Source: Molossus alvarezi (taxonomy: Eukaryota > Chordata > Mammalia > Chiroptera > Molossidae). From it: a stretch of DNA of 64,000 nucleotides. The stretch lies in the NCBI GenBank assembly GCA_037176705.1, contig JBAWUJ010000130.1, forward strand, positions 62,001 to 126,000, read 5' to 3'. Below, in pieces: positions 11,437-23,100 of the stretch; the stretch's first letter is position 1; the number at the start of each line of letters is the position of its first letter. The position numbers were made by a program, and so were the translations under genes. The notes beneath the pieces are model-generated. The model made no database searches. It was not told where the DNA came from and was given only the letters and a program-made list of their open reading frames with translations.

Positions 11437-14146
11437 TGTATTGTATTTATTTATTTATTTGTATTTCTTTGTGATTTTTTTTACCAATGTTTCTCCTTTT
11501 CCCCTCAATTGACAGCCTCCTCCCAATCCTGCCTCCCCAGCAGTATTTTCTTTGTTCTTGTTTACCCATACATGCCTATAAGTGCTGTGGTTTATCTCTT
11601 CCTTTCTCCCACATTTACCTCGTCTGAGTTTTGTCAGTCTGTACTGCACTTCCAAGTCTTTGAATTTATTTTGTTCCTCAGCTTGATTTGTTCATTTATT
11701 TCACAAATAAGTGAGATCATGTGATAATTGTCTTTCTCTGATTGGGTTGTTTCACTTAGAATAATACTCTCCAGGTTCTTCCATGCTGTCTCAAAGGATA
11801 AGAGATCTCTCCTTTTTACAGCTGCATAGTATTCCATTGTTTACATGTACTAAGGCTTTTTTATCCACTCATCTATTGATGGACACTTGAGCTGTTTCCA
11901 GATCTTAGCAATTGTAAATAGTGCTGCTATGAATATAGGGGTACATATATTCTTTCTGACTGGTGTTTCAGGATTCTTAAGGTCTATTCCTAGAATTGGG
12001 ATCGCTGGATCAAATCACAGTTCAATTTTTTAATTTATAGAAACACCATATTTTTTTTCATAGTGGCTGCGCAAGTCTGCATTTCCAACAGCAGTGTACT
12101 AGAGTTCCCTTTTCTCCACACCCTTGCCAGCATTTGTTTGATAATTAGTTGATGGAAGCCATTCTTGCAGGTGTGAGGTGATACCTCATAGTCATTTTAA
12201 TTTGCATCTGTCTGATGATTAGGCACACTGAGCATTTTTTTATATGTCTCTTGGCCATTTGTATGTCCTGTCTGGAGAGGTGTATATTTAGGTCCTCTCT
12301 CCATTTCTTAATTGGGTTCTTTGTCTTCCTTTTGTTGAGTTGTATGAGAACTTAATATATTTTGGAAATTAAACCCTTATCTGATTTATTGTTGGCACTT
12401 ATGCTCTCCCATATAGTGGATTTCTTTGCCATTTTCATGGTTGTTTCTTTGGCTGTCAAGAAGCTTTTTTACTTTGCTGTAATTTCATTTGTTCATTTTT
12501 TTTCTTTGTTTGTCTTGCCTTAGGAATTGTATCTGAGAATTCTGCTGCGTGTGATGTCTGAAACTTTGTTGTCTGCATTTTCTTTTAGGATTATCACAAA
12601 TTCATGGGTCACATTTAATCCTGTCATCTATTTTTAGTTTAATTTTGTATATAATGTAAGTTGGTGGTCTAGCTTCCTTATTTTGCATGTAGATGTTCAA
12701 TTGTTCCAATGCCATATATTGAAGAAGCTGTCTTTACTACACTGTATGCTGTTGCCACCTTTGTCAAATATTGAGCATGACTTGGGTCAATTTCTGGGTT
12801 CTCTGTTTCATTCCATTGATCTGTATGCCTATTCTTGTTTCAGTACCAGGCCATTTTGATTACATTATCTTTGTAGAATAATGTGATATTCTGTATTGTG
12901 ATCTTTTCTACTTTGTTCCTCTTTTTCAAGATTGCTGTAGCTATTTGAGGTATTTTTTGGTTTCATATAAACTTTTGGAGTATTTGTTCTAGTTCTCTGA
13001 GGTATGTTGTTGGTATTCTGATCGTGACTGCATTGAATGTATAGATTGCTTTGGATAATATGGACTTTTTAATTATGTTAATTCTTCCAATCCATGAACA
13101 AAGTAGATGCTTCCACTTTTTTATACCTTTCTCTATTTCTTTTTTCACTGACATGTAGTTTTCTGTTAATAGGTTCTTTACTTCCTTGGTTTAGTTTATT
13201 CCTAGGTGTCTTGATTTATTTGCTGCAGTGGTAAATGGGGTTGCTTTTTTGTTTTTATTTTTTCATTGAGTTCATTTGTTGATTTCTTGATGTTAATTTT
13301 GTATACTGCTACTTTGCCAAATTCATTTATTAAATTCAGTAGACTTTTGATAGAATTTGTAGGGTTTTTTTTATGTACAGTGTCATGTCATCTGCAAATG
13401 ACAGTTTCACTTCCTCCTTTCCAATTTAGATTTATTTTATGTTTTCTTCATGTCTAATAGCTGTGGCTAAGACCTCCAGTACTATGCTAAATAAGAGTGG
13501 GTATCCCTGTCTGGTCCTGTTCTTAAGGAAAAAATAGTTGTAGTTTTGCCCATTGAGTGTGATGTTGACTGTAGGTTTTACACACATTGCCTTTATTATG
13601 TCAAGATATAATCCCTTTATCGCCACATTGCTCAGTGTTTTTATCACAATTGGGTGCTGTATTTGCTTTAATGTTTTATCAGCATCAATGATATAATCAT
13701 TATATAGATTTTATGTTTCATTTTGTTTATGTGGTGTATCACATTTATTAATTTGTGGCCAATGTGCCCTGGAATGAATCCCACTTGGTCATGATGAATA
13801 ATTTTTTTTGATGTATTGCTGAATACAATTTGCTAATATTTTGTTAAGGATTTTGGCATCTGTGTTTATCAGGGGTAATGGCCTGTATTTTTCTTTTATT
13901 GTAGTGTCTTTATGTGGTTTAGAATTAAAATTATGTTGGCCTCCTAAAATGAATTTGGAAGTCTTTTTTCTTTTCAGGTTTTTTGGAATAGATTAAAAAA
14001 ATGGCTGTTAGTTATTCTTTGAATGATTATTAAAACTCCCTGTGAAGCCATCTGGGCCTGGGCTTTAGTTTTCTGAAAATTTCTTAATTATATCTTCAAT
14101 TTTCTTAGTTGTTATTGATCTATTCAAGTCTTCTATCTCTTCTCAG
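11437..14146 (-). mobile_element. L1, 3' part of a 5'-inverted insertion
   Basis: This antisense L1 runs from its 3' UTR (11437-11720) through the ORF2 C-terminus, the zinc-knuckle region and most of the reverse transcriptase, stopping near the start of the RT domain at about 14146. The frame is broken many times. There the orientation flips and the upstream part of the same element follows on the plus strand. The whole insertion is bracketed by CAAACTGACATGTTA (11422-11436) and CAAGCTGACATGTTA (15347-15361). Confidence 0.87.
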
Positions 14147-15261
14147 TTAAAATGACTGCTGTAATTAGCAGGAGAAATGGAAAAAAATATATAACCACAA
14201 TAAACAAAAATGGCAATAAATGAGTACATATCAAGTATTACCTTAAATGTAAATGGGCTGAATGCACTGATAAAAAGACACAGAGGTACTGATTGGATAA
14301 GAAAACATGACTCATCAATATGTTGTTTATAAGAGACCCACCTCACAACAAAAGACTCACATAGGTTGAAAGTGAAGAGATGAAAAAAAATCTTCCAAGC
14401 AAACAGAAAGGAAAAAAAAGCTGGGGTAGCAATACTCATATCTGATAAAATACATTTCAAAATGAAGGCCATAACTAGAGACAAAGAAGGCCAATACATA
14501 ATATTGAAAGGATCTATCCAACAGAAAGGTATAACCTTGATAAACATATATGCACCCAATATAGGAGCAGCAACATATATTAAAAATATTTTGGAGGACT
14601 TCAAAGGAGAAATCGATAGCAATACAATCATAGCAGGGACTTACACACCTCGCTGACATCACTGGATAGATCATCTAGACAAGAAATTAGCAAGGAAACA
14701 GAGACTCTAAATGAAGGACTAGACCAAATGGATTTAATAGATATCTACAGAAAATAACATCCCCAAACTACAGAATTCACATTCTTCTCAAGTTCACATG
14801 GGACATTTTCAAAGATAGACTGCATGTTAGGACACAAACTAAGTCTCTACAATTTCATGAAGATTGAAATCATATCAAGCATCTTCTCTGATCACAATGG
14901 CATGAAACTAGACATCAATTGCAGCAGGAATATGCAAAGACATTTGAAAACATGGAGGCTAAATAGCATGTTATTGAACAATAAATGGGTTACCAAGAAG
15001 ATCAAGGAAGAAATTAAAAACTTCCTGGAAACCAATGAAAATAGACACAAAACAACACAAAATATATGTCACACAGAGAAAGCTGTTCTGAGAGGGATGT
15101 CCGTAGCACAATAGGCCTACCTCAAGAAATAAGAAAAATTCTAATTGACTTACTAACTCTACAACTCAAAGAACTAGACAGTAAACAAAAAGAAAAACCA
15201 AGAGCAAGTAGAAGAAAAAAAATGAAGGTCAGAACAAAAATCAATGACATAGAAACTTAAC
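14147..15261 (+). mobile_element. Inverted 5' part of the same L1
   Basis: It begins with the last codons of ORF1 (ACTGCTGTAATTAG), passes the ORF1-ORF2 spacer and the ORF2 endonuclease, and stops at the ORF2 segment ending INDIET near 15258. Compared with the full-length L1 at 31.5 kb, about 290 bp between this end and the start of the antisense part are missing. Opposite orientation plus a small gap at the switch is what twin priming produces. Confidence 0.85.
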
Positions 15262-15346
15262 AAAATTACCTTTGACCAGAATCAAACCTGCAACCCTTCA
15301 GTATGCAGGCTGACTCTGTAGCCACCTAGCAAAATGGGCCAGTGCT
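15262..15346 (-). mobile_element. SINE head fragment captured inside the L1 insertion
   Basis: On the minus strand this reads as the 5' head of a tRNA-derived SINE (GGCCCATTTTGCTAGGTGG, then GGGTTGCAGGTTTGATTC). It lies between the end of the L1 and the right-hand TSD, so it belongs to the same insertion. No SINE tail follows it. Confidence 0.65.
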
Positions 15347-15375
15347 CAAGCTGACATGTTAAGTTGAAAGTGTAG

Positions 15376-15630
15376 CCCTGGAAGGTTTGACTCAGCGGTT
15401 AGAGCGTCGACCAGTGGTCCTGAGAGACCCGGGTTCAGTTCCCGCTAAGAGCGCGTACCTCGGTTGCAGTTTGTCCCCGGCCCTGGTCGGTCGTGCAGAT
15501 GGCAGCCACTCGATGTATTCCTTTCACATCGATGTTTCTCTCTCCCTCTCTCTCTCTCTTCCTCTCTCTCCCTCACACTCTACCTGAACAAAAAAATGGG
15601 AAAATGTCCTCGAGTGAGAAAAAAAAAAAA
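15376..15630 (+). mobile_element. VES-type SINE, well preserved
   Basis: This is a complete SINE with A-box, B-box, CT-rich tract and A tail. Exact TSD GAAAGTGTAG occurs at 15366-15375 and 15631-15640. It is among the least altered copies in the window and sits just right of the inverted L1. Confidence 0.92.
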
Positions 15631-15640
15631 GAAAGTGTAG

Positions 15641-16040
15641 TATGTTCAGGGGAAGCAGGGGTAAAGTTGTGCAGAGGTGCTTTATTTTCACCTCGTCATT
15701 TTCCCCAGGTCAGAACATAATTTAAGTCACTTTATTCCAGCACAACGTAGGCTCCATTCAACTGGCCAGACAAGCATGTGTGGTAATTCCTGGAAACTAA
15801 AAGCCTAGCACCCAGCAGTCAGTGTCTCTGTGCATTTCCAGTGAGAATAAAAGAGAGGGAGAGGGCCAGGATATGAGAATACCACTTTTTTTTTTGCTTC
15901 ATCAGACATAAAAGGCATCTATGTAGGGACCCTGTCCAGGTCTTTTCTTTAATTCACTACCCCCAACCCAAATTTCTGAAAGAATCAGTGCAGAGAAGAA
16001 CACTCTACAGGGACTAGAGTAACATGATGGACTGTAGCAC
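15641..16040. other. Unassigned sequence
   Basis: This is mostly AT-moderate single-copy-like DNA with a T run near 15885. No gene or repeat was recognised. Confidence 0.4.
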
Positions 16041-16870
16041 AAAAATGACAATGTAGACATATGAAGAAAGGCTCAGTGTCACTAATCATCAAAGAGATGC
16101 AAATTAAAACAACTATGAGGTACCACCTCACACATGTCATAATGGCTGTCATCAACAAATCATCAAATGGCAAGTGTTGGTGATGGTGTGGAGAAAAGGG
16201 GACTTTAGTGTATTGCTGGTGGGAATGCAGATTGGTGCAGCCACTGTAGAAAATACTATGGTGTTACCTCAAAAAGTAAAAAATTGAATTGACATTTGAT
16301 CTAGTGATTCCACTTCTAGAAATATACTCTAAGAAACCTGAAACACCAATCTGAAAAAATATATGTACCCCTATGTTTATAGCAACACCTTTTACAATAG
16401 CTAAGATCTGGAAAGAACCCAAGTGTCCATCAGTAGATGAGTGGATTAAAAAGTTGTGGTACATGTACACAATAAAATGCTATGTTGCTGTAAGAATAAA
16501 AGATCTCTTTTCCTTTGAGATAGCATGGTTATGCTAAGCAAAATAAGCAAAGCAGAGAAACACAAATATCACATGATCTCACTTATTTGTGGAATATAAT
16601 GAATGAAACAAACTGCTGAACAAAATTAACCCAAAGACATCGAGGTGGGGCACAGACTGACAAACCCCAGAGGAGGAGAGCTTGGGGGCAGTAAATAAAC
16701 CACAGAACTTACATGCATGTATGCATGACCAATGAACATAGACAACAAAGCTGGGGATGGGGAGGGGTGAAAAGGAGAAGGGTGTCAATGGGGGAAAAAT
16801 AAAAAAAAAATTTGTAACACAAACAAATAAAAAACAAATAAATATAATGAAAGAAGAAAAGATGCTAAAA
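16041..16870 (+). mobile_element. L1 3' end, 5'-truncated
   Basis: This is the sense ORF2 C-terminal region (matching about 32300-31770 of the full-length minus-strand L1), followed by 3' UTR and an A-rich tail from about 16795. The frame is disrupted. The tail grades into the GAAA array. Confidence 0.85.
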
Positions 16871-16871
16871 A

Positions 16872-16898
16872 AGAGAAAGAAAGAAAGAGAGAAAGAAA

Positions 16899-16958
<60 letters not shown>
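16872..16958. repeat. GAAA microsatellite
   Basis: GAAA repeats with minor interruptions at the start, about 87 bp. The array grows out of the preceding L1 A tail and ends within about 20 bp of the left edge of duplication copy 2. Confidence 0.95.
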
Positions 16959-16959
<1 letters not shown>

Positions 16960-16975
16960 CATGTGCCAATGACTG

Positions 16976-18600
16976 ATGAACATAGATACAAAATTCTCAA
17001 GAAAATATTAACAACCTAGAATCAGCAACACATGAAGTCAATTATACCCTGTGATTAACAGATTTATTCTGGGAATTTAAGGTTAATAAAATATTTGAAA
17101 ATCAATAAACTTGATAATAAATATAAGCAAAATAAGTAAAAATTGCACGGTCATCTTAATAAATGCAGAAAACTATTTGACAACATCTAGCACACATTTA
17201 TAAAAAAAAAAAAAAAACTCTCAGAAAAGTGGGAATAGATGGGACATACCTCAAGATAGTAAAGGCATATATGACATACCCATAGCCAACATTATACTCA
17301 ATGGGAAAAAACTGAAAGTGCTTACTTGAAGATTAGCAACAAGACAGAGATGACCACTTTTACCACTACTGTTCAACATAGCACTGAAATTTGTAGCCTA
17401 GCCACATCAATTAGACAAAAAGAATAATTAGCAAGCATTCATATTAGAAAGAAAGAAGTAAAACTGTCATTATCTGCAGATAATATAATACTGTATATAG
17501 AGAACCCAAAGGATTCTACCACATATTTACTAGAACTGATAAAGGAATTTAGTGCAGTAGCAGAATACAAAATAAATACCCAGTAACTAGTTCCATTGTT
17601 AAACATCATTAACAAACTATCAGAAGGGAAGCTAAAAAACCAGTCTCATTTCACAATCACAGTAACAAAATAAAATACCTAAAAAAATAAAAAAATAAAT
17701 AAACCAAGGATGTAAAAGACCTGTGTTCAGAAAATATAAGACACTGAAAAAAGAAACTGAATACAAATAAGTGAATGCATATACTGAGATTATGAATAAG
17801 AAGAATTTTTACTAATATTTTATTTAGGGCAAGAGAAACAAAATAATAATAATAATAATAAATGGCACTACAACAAACTAAAGAGCTTCTGAATAGCAAA
17901 GGAAACCAGCATCAAAAAGAAAAGAGAACCCACAATCAGGGAGAACATATTTGCCAAGGATACATTAAATAAGGGGTTAATATCAAGATATATAGAGTAC
18001 TCATAAAACTCAAAAAAAAGAAAGAGAAACAATCCAATTAAAAATGGGCAGAGAATATAAATAGATAATTCTTCAAACAGGACATGCATGCAAAAAAAAT
18101 TGCTCAATATCACTAATCATCAGAGAGATGCAAATTAAAATAAATATAAAACATAACTGAATGGCTGCCATCAACAAATCTTCAAACAAGTGAGGATGTG
18201 GAGAAAAGTACACAACTGGTGGAGATTCAGACTGGTGCAGCCACTTTGGAAAAGAGTTTGCAATTTCCTCAAAATATTCAAAATATTCAAAATTCCATCT
18301 GACCCAGACATCTCACTTCTAGGAATGTATCCTGAGGTGCCTGAAACACCAAAAGGAAAAGATATATGTGCCCCTATGTTCATAGCAGCACTATTTACAA
18401 TAGCTAAGATCTGAATTCAGCCCAAGTGTCCATCAATAGATGAGTGGATAAAAAATGTTGTGGTTAAACCAAAGAACTATATGCCCATATGACCAACCAA
18501 TGGACAGAGACAATAGTTTGGGAAAAGCAGGAGTGGGATGGGAGTGGAAAGGAGGAAATCAATGGGGAAATATGGGTGACATTTACAATACTTTCAGCAA
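16976..18600 (+). mobile_element. L1 remnant in copy 2, first piece
   Basis: This degenerate sense ORF2, from reverse transcriptase to C-terminus, is the paralogue of about 1531-4165 without the SINEs. It keeps the internal ORF2 deletion (near 17800). Confidence 0.82.
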
Positions 18601-19975
18601 TAAAGATAAAATATAGACTTATATTTGGAGAGATAAGATAAAATAATGATACTTCAAAGAAAAAGTCAACACTATTCAAAGCAACCTATAAATTCAATGT
18701 AATGCATATCAAGGTACCAATGGCATATTTCACAGAATTACAAAATGTTTTTCAAAAATTTATATGTAACCACAAAAGACCCCAAAGAGCTATAGCAATT
18801 TTGAGAAAGAAGAGTAAAGTTGGAGGAAGCATACTACCTGATATTTAAGTATACTGCAAGGCCATTGTAATCAAAACAGCATGTTACTGGCATCAAAACA
18901 GACAGAAAGATCAATGAACCAGACTAGAGGGCCTAGAAATAAATCCACACTTTTATGATCAGTTAATATTGCACCAAAAAAAAAAAAAAGTCCAAGAACA
19001 TACAATGGGGTAAAATAAAATAGTCTATTCAACAAATGGTGTTGGGAAAATTGAACAAATAGTTGAACAAAAATTTAAAGTAGAGCACCTTCTTACACCA
19101 CACACAAAATACACACAGAATGAATTAAAAACTTAAATATTAGATTCAAACTAATAAACATTTTAGAAGAGAACACAGTCGGTGCAATCTTGGACATTTC
19201 TCACAGCAATATTTTTTTCTGATATATCCCCTCAGGCCAGAAAAACAAACAAACAAAATAAACAAATGGAGCAACATCAAACTGAAAAAATTTTACACAG
19301 CAAAGCAACCCATCAACAAAACGAAAAGACAACCCTCTGAATGGAAAAATATATTCAATAACATATTTGTTGAGAGCTTAATATCTAAAACCTATATAAA
19401 ACTAACCAAACTCCACATCAGTCCTGACCAGAATGGCTCATTTGGTTGAGCTTTGTCATGTGCACCAAAAGGTTGCAAGTTCAATTTCTGGTCAGGGCAC
19501 ATGCTGAACATGCAGATTGATTCTAGGTCAGAGTGCAGGTAAGAGGCAGCTGATTGATGTTTATTTTTCACGTTTCTTACTCTCTCTCTGTTTTTCGCAC
19601 ACCCATTCTCTCTCCAAAAAGTAAATCATGTTAAAAAAACAAAAAACAAAAAACACCTCATGCAAAAAAACTAACAATCTAATTAAAAAATTGGCAAAAG
19701 ACCTAAATAGACAGACACTTCTTAAAAGAGGACATACAGATGGCCAGTAGACATATGAAAAGATACTCAAAGGAACTAATCTTCAGAGAAATGCAAATAA
19801 AATCCACAATGAGATATTGCCTCACACCAGTCAGAATAGATTTCATCAGTAAATCAACAAACAAGAAGAGTTGGTGAGGATGTGGAGAAAAGAAAACCCT
19901 CTTGCACTGCTGGTGAGATTGCAGACAGGTGCAGCCACTGGGAAAAGCATTAGAGTTATCTAAAAAAATTTTAAA
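18601..19975 (+). mobile_element. L1 remnant in copy 2, second piece
   Basis: This is the paralogue of 4166-5504: the ORF2 segment from just after the RT domain to near the C-terminus, with many stops. A SINE interrupts it at 19421. Confidence 0.8.
19421..19640 (+). mobile_element. Older tRNA-derived SINE (copy 2)
   Basis: It starts GTCCTGACCAGAATGGCTCA and is the paralogue of the SINE at 4968-5185. Confidence 0.75.
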
Positions 19976-20193
19976 TGGCTTCGGCCAGCAAAGCCCATTG
20001 GTTAGAGTGTAGGCCCATGTCCCAAAGGGTTATGAGTTTGATTCCCTGAGATACAGGTTTGATTCTTGGGTCCCATCAGGGCATGTGCAGGAAGGCAACC
20101 AATGATGTGTCTCTCTCACATTGATTTCTCTCTCTCTTCCTTCCCCTTTTCACTCTCTAAAAATCATAAAATAAATATCCTCAGGTGAAGATT
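19976..20193 (+). mobile_element. tRNA-derived SINE with terminal hairpin (copy 2)
   Basis: This is the paralogue of 5505-5730. The terminal sequence is ATCCTCAGGTGAAGAT, one mismatch from the perfect hairpin in copy 1. Confidence 0.78.
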
Positions 20194-23100
20194 AGCAGCA
20201 TATAGCATCTTCCCAAGAAGGGAGAAAGTAGAGTGTGCATGCAGGTGAGTCTCCACAACCCTCATGTCTAACCCATGGGCTGCTCTGGGGGAAGGCTATG
20301 CAGAACCTACCAGGCCAGACAGCCATATGCCTTGTTGTCAAGGTCACAAAGCAGTTCCTGGGCATTGCAGTACTCCACTGATTGTCGGGATTCTTGGTGC
20401 CTGCATCTCACCCTTCAGACATCCTCCACCCAGCACAGGTCAGGATTCTACTATCTGCAGCTGGGCAACAAACGGGATGGGATCAGGGTGTGTGTGTGTG
20501 TTTATGGTGAGAAGACAGACAGCACCTTGCACACAAACACCCAGGCCAGGACCCATTGTCCCACACCACAGGTAGGAACCCTGAGTCAGCAAGCAGAAAG
20601 ACCCAACTCCAGCTCACTGACTTCTTCCCAGAAGCTTAGAGTTAGTCAAGTCCAACTGGATGCCACCTGAAAAAGGGACAACAGAGTGTGGAGATGGTGG
20701 CCTTGGGGTGAGGTGAGCAGGGGTCCTGAAAATGGGGCCAGGCCTCACCTCCCTGGGCATGGGGGCACAGCAGCTGAGATCAGCTGTTTGTGGCAGGCAA
20801 GTTGGTGAGGGTACGGATAGATTAATGCCCACCTGTACACCCATGGCAGCTGGATTGAAGTTGAACCCTGTACTTACAACCTGTGGGACAGTTCTCTGGA
20901 AAGTTCTCAGGCTTCTAGCACAGCTCTTGGGGCAGCTGCAACTGCCTTCAGCTACAGCACAAAAGGGCTTGGGGCTCAGGAGCAGGGCACAGAGGAGAGT
21001 GCGAGGGAAAACACCAACCATTAAAAGAGTAAGGCAGGAGGGTGAAGGCAAGCTTGGTGATGGCTGGGGCATCAGGGACCTCACCCTGTTGTGAACCAGG
21101 TTTGTAGTGCTGCTGCTCTGACTGTGTTTGGCATTCAATGCAGCAGACACACCAAGAGGAGGCTGCAGAGAAGCCCCAGTGGCCAGGTTGGGGGAGACCT
21201 TCCTCCAGCTTATATTGGCATGCCCCTCACCCTCCAGGAAAACAACCTGGGAGGAGCTGAGGGCACAGGGGCAACTTCTTCAGGGCGTACCTAGCTCCTA
21301 CTGATCATCCCTGGGACATAAGAGGCCACCTAGTCTTATCTTTGTGCCCTAGGGCAGGACAGGGCTCAGAGATGTGTGGAGGAGGGGGAGGTCTGAATGG
21401 AGAACCCAGAGGCCAGTAGCGGTTTAATAGGAGGGTGTATGTACTGCAGGGGTACTCCAAAGTTCCACTTCTACCCTTCCAGAAAGAGGCAAGATTTTCT
21501 CAGTCTTCACCTTCTCTCTGCCTATAGCTCCTGTCCAAACCCCTCTAACCCCACATCCCTCCACTGCAACATGAGAGCACAGGCTCCTCCCCCAGGTCTG
21601 GCCCTTTTCCTGGGAACACAGGCAGGTTACAGCCCTCAGTTCTCCTGAATCCCACCTAGGCATCTTGCCCCTGGACTTAGCTCTCTCCCAGGCCCTGCCT
21701 GAAAGTTATTTCTACACCTTTTTCATCAGAATCTCAGGCAGAGCACCCCACCCAGGAGCAAAGTTGCTGTCAAAGCCCATCCACAGCTGGACTGCCTCTT
21801 GCCCAACAAGTTCTGAAGCTGGAGTCACTGTCTCCTCAGGCCCAATGTCCTGACACACTCACCTTTCTCCCCACTATTTCCCTCTTGACATGTGTCTGTA
21901 GAAGGAGAAAGATGAAGACACTGGGCTCAGGGGACACAGGCTCATCTCTGCTGGAGGGTTAGCAAAGGTCTCAAGTCACATTCCCCCTTAGGCTACTGAG
22001 CTCAAGGGGCTGTCACCTCTTGGGGCTTTTTATTCAAGAATAAAATGTGGATGTCAGAAGGTTGAATTATTTACTTGCAGCAAGTAAAGGAGACAGTGGG
22101 CTCATATCCAAAGCTCTGTCTCCCTCCACACAGGCTTAACCAGTACTTGTGTGCACTCCTTGGTCAAGGACAGGCAGATTTCTTCTATGCAGCTGGCTAC
22201 ATTTTCTCCTGTCAAGATCATCCTGTCTACAATTGGTCTGCAAAATACTGTGGCACATTTTAACATTTAGTAAAAAGATTCAGAATTGCCCAGGCCTTGA
22301 GATCCTTGTCCTATGTGATACTTGGTCCCCACTGAACTCACAATTAAGTCCAAGCCAGGGATGGCTTTTCCTTATTGAAAATGTCTTCTCTCATTAGAGC
22401 TGATGCTCTAACATGGAAACCAGCTTTTTCAAATGAAACATGTTATCAAAAGCTGTAACAGATCTCTGTGAATTTCAATTGAGAATGGACATTCTAAATG
22501 CTGCAGCCAGTGGTTTTGATGTTTTTAAATTAGCAGGTAAGTTAAAGTTGGGCCATGAAGACTCAAGGCTTGATTTGCTTTTCTGGAGGGAAATGTTCTG
22601 ATAATGTCCCTCCCCCAGCACTCTGGTGTTTGTCTCTTACAGAACTAGTGAAGATTGGATGCAATTCTTTCCTAAAGACCAATTTTAGCTCTGGGGTTGA
22701 AGTTAGAGAGACACCAGGGGGGCCAGAACTGTTTCCTAGATAAATGGGGTGCCCACTCCATGTCAGACCCTATGGTAGGAAAGAAGAGAGGACTTGTCCA
22801 GTCACACAAAGTGTCAGAGGTTGACAAGAACTAGTGGATCAATCAGAGTTATATGGCAAGTGACAGAAAGTATAAGGCTAAATTGTGCCAAAATAATAAT
22901 TTATGGTTTTACAAAATTAAAAAATGCTCTGGACATCTAAAATAATTTCCACAGAACCATTTTTCTTTCCAATGCTCTCACCACCCTTCCCTTGGACTAC
23001 TTCCTAATCAAAAAACATGTCTGCTCATGATTCCAAGAGGGCCTCTACAGTTCCTGCTTCACATCCTCACACTCTCAAACCTGGTGAAAACAAACTTTTG

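Noticed and set aside
16579..16983. Phe-Leu-Ser repeat protein on the minus strand
   Set aside because: It is a translation of the GAAA microsatellite and L1 3' UTR.
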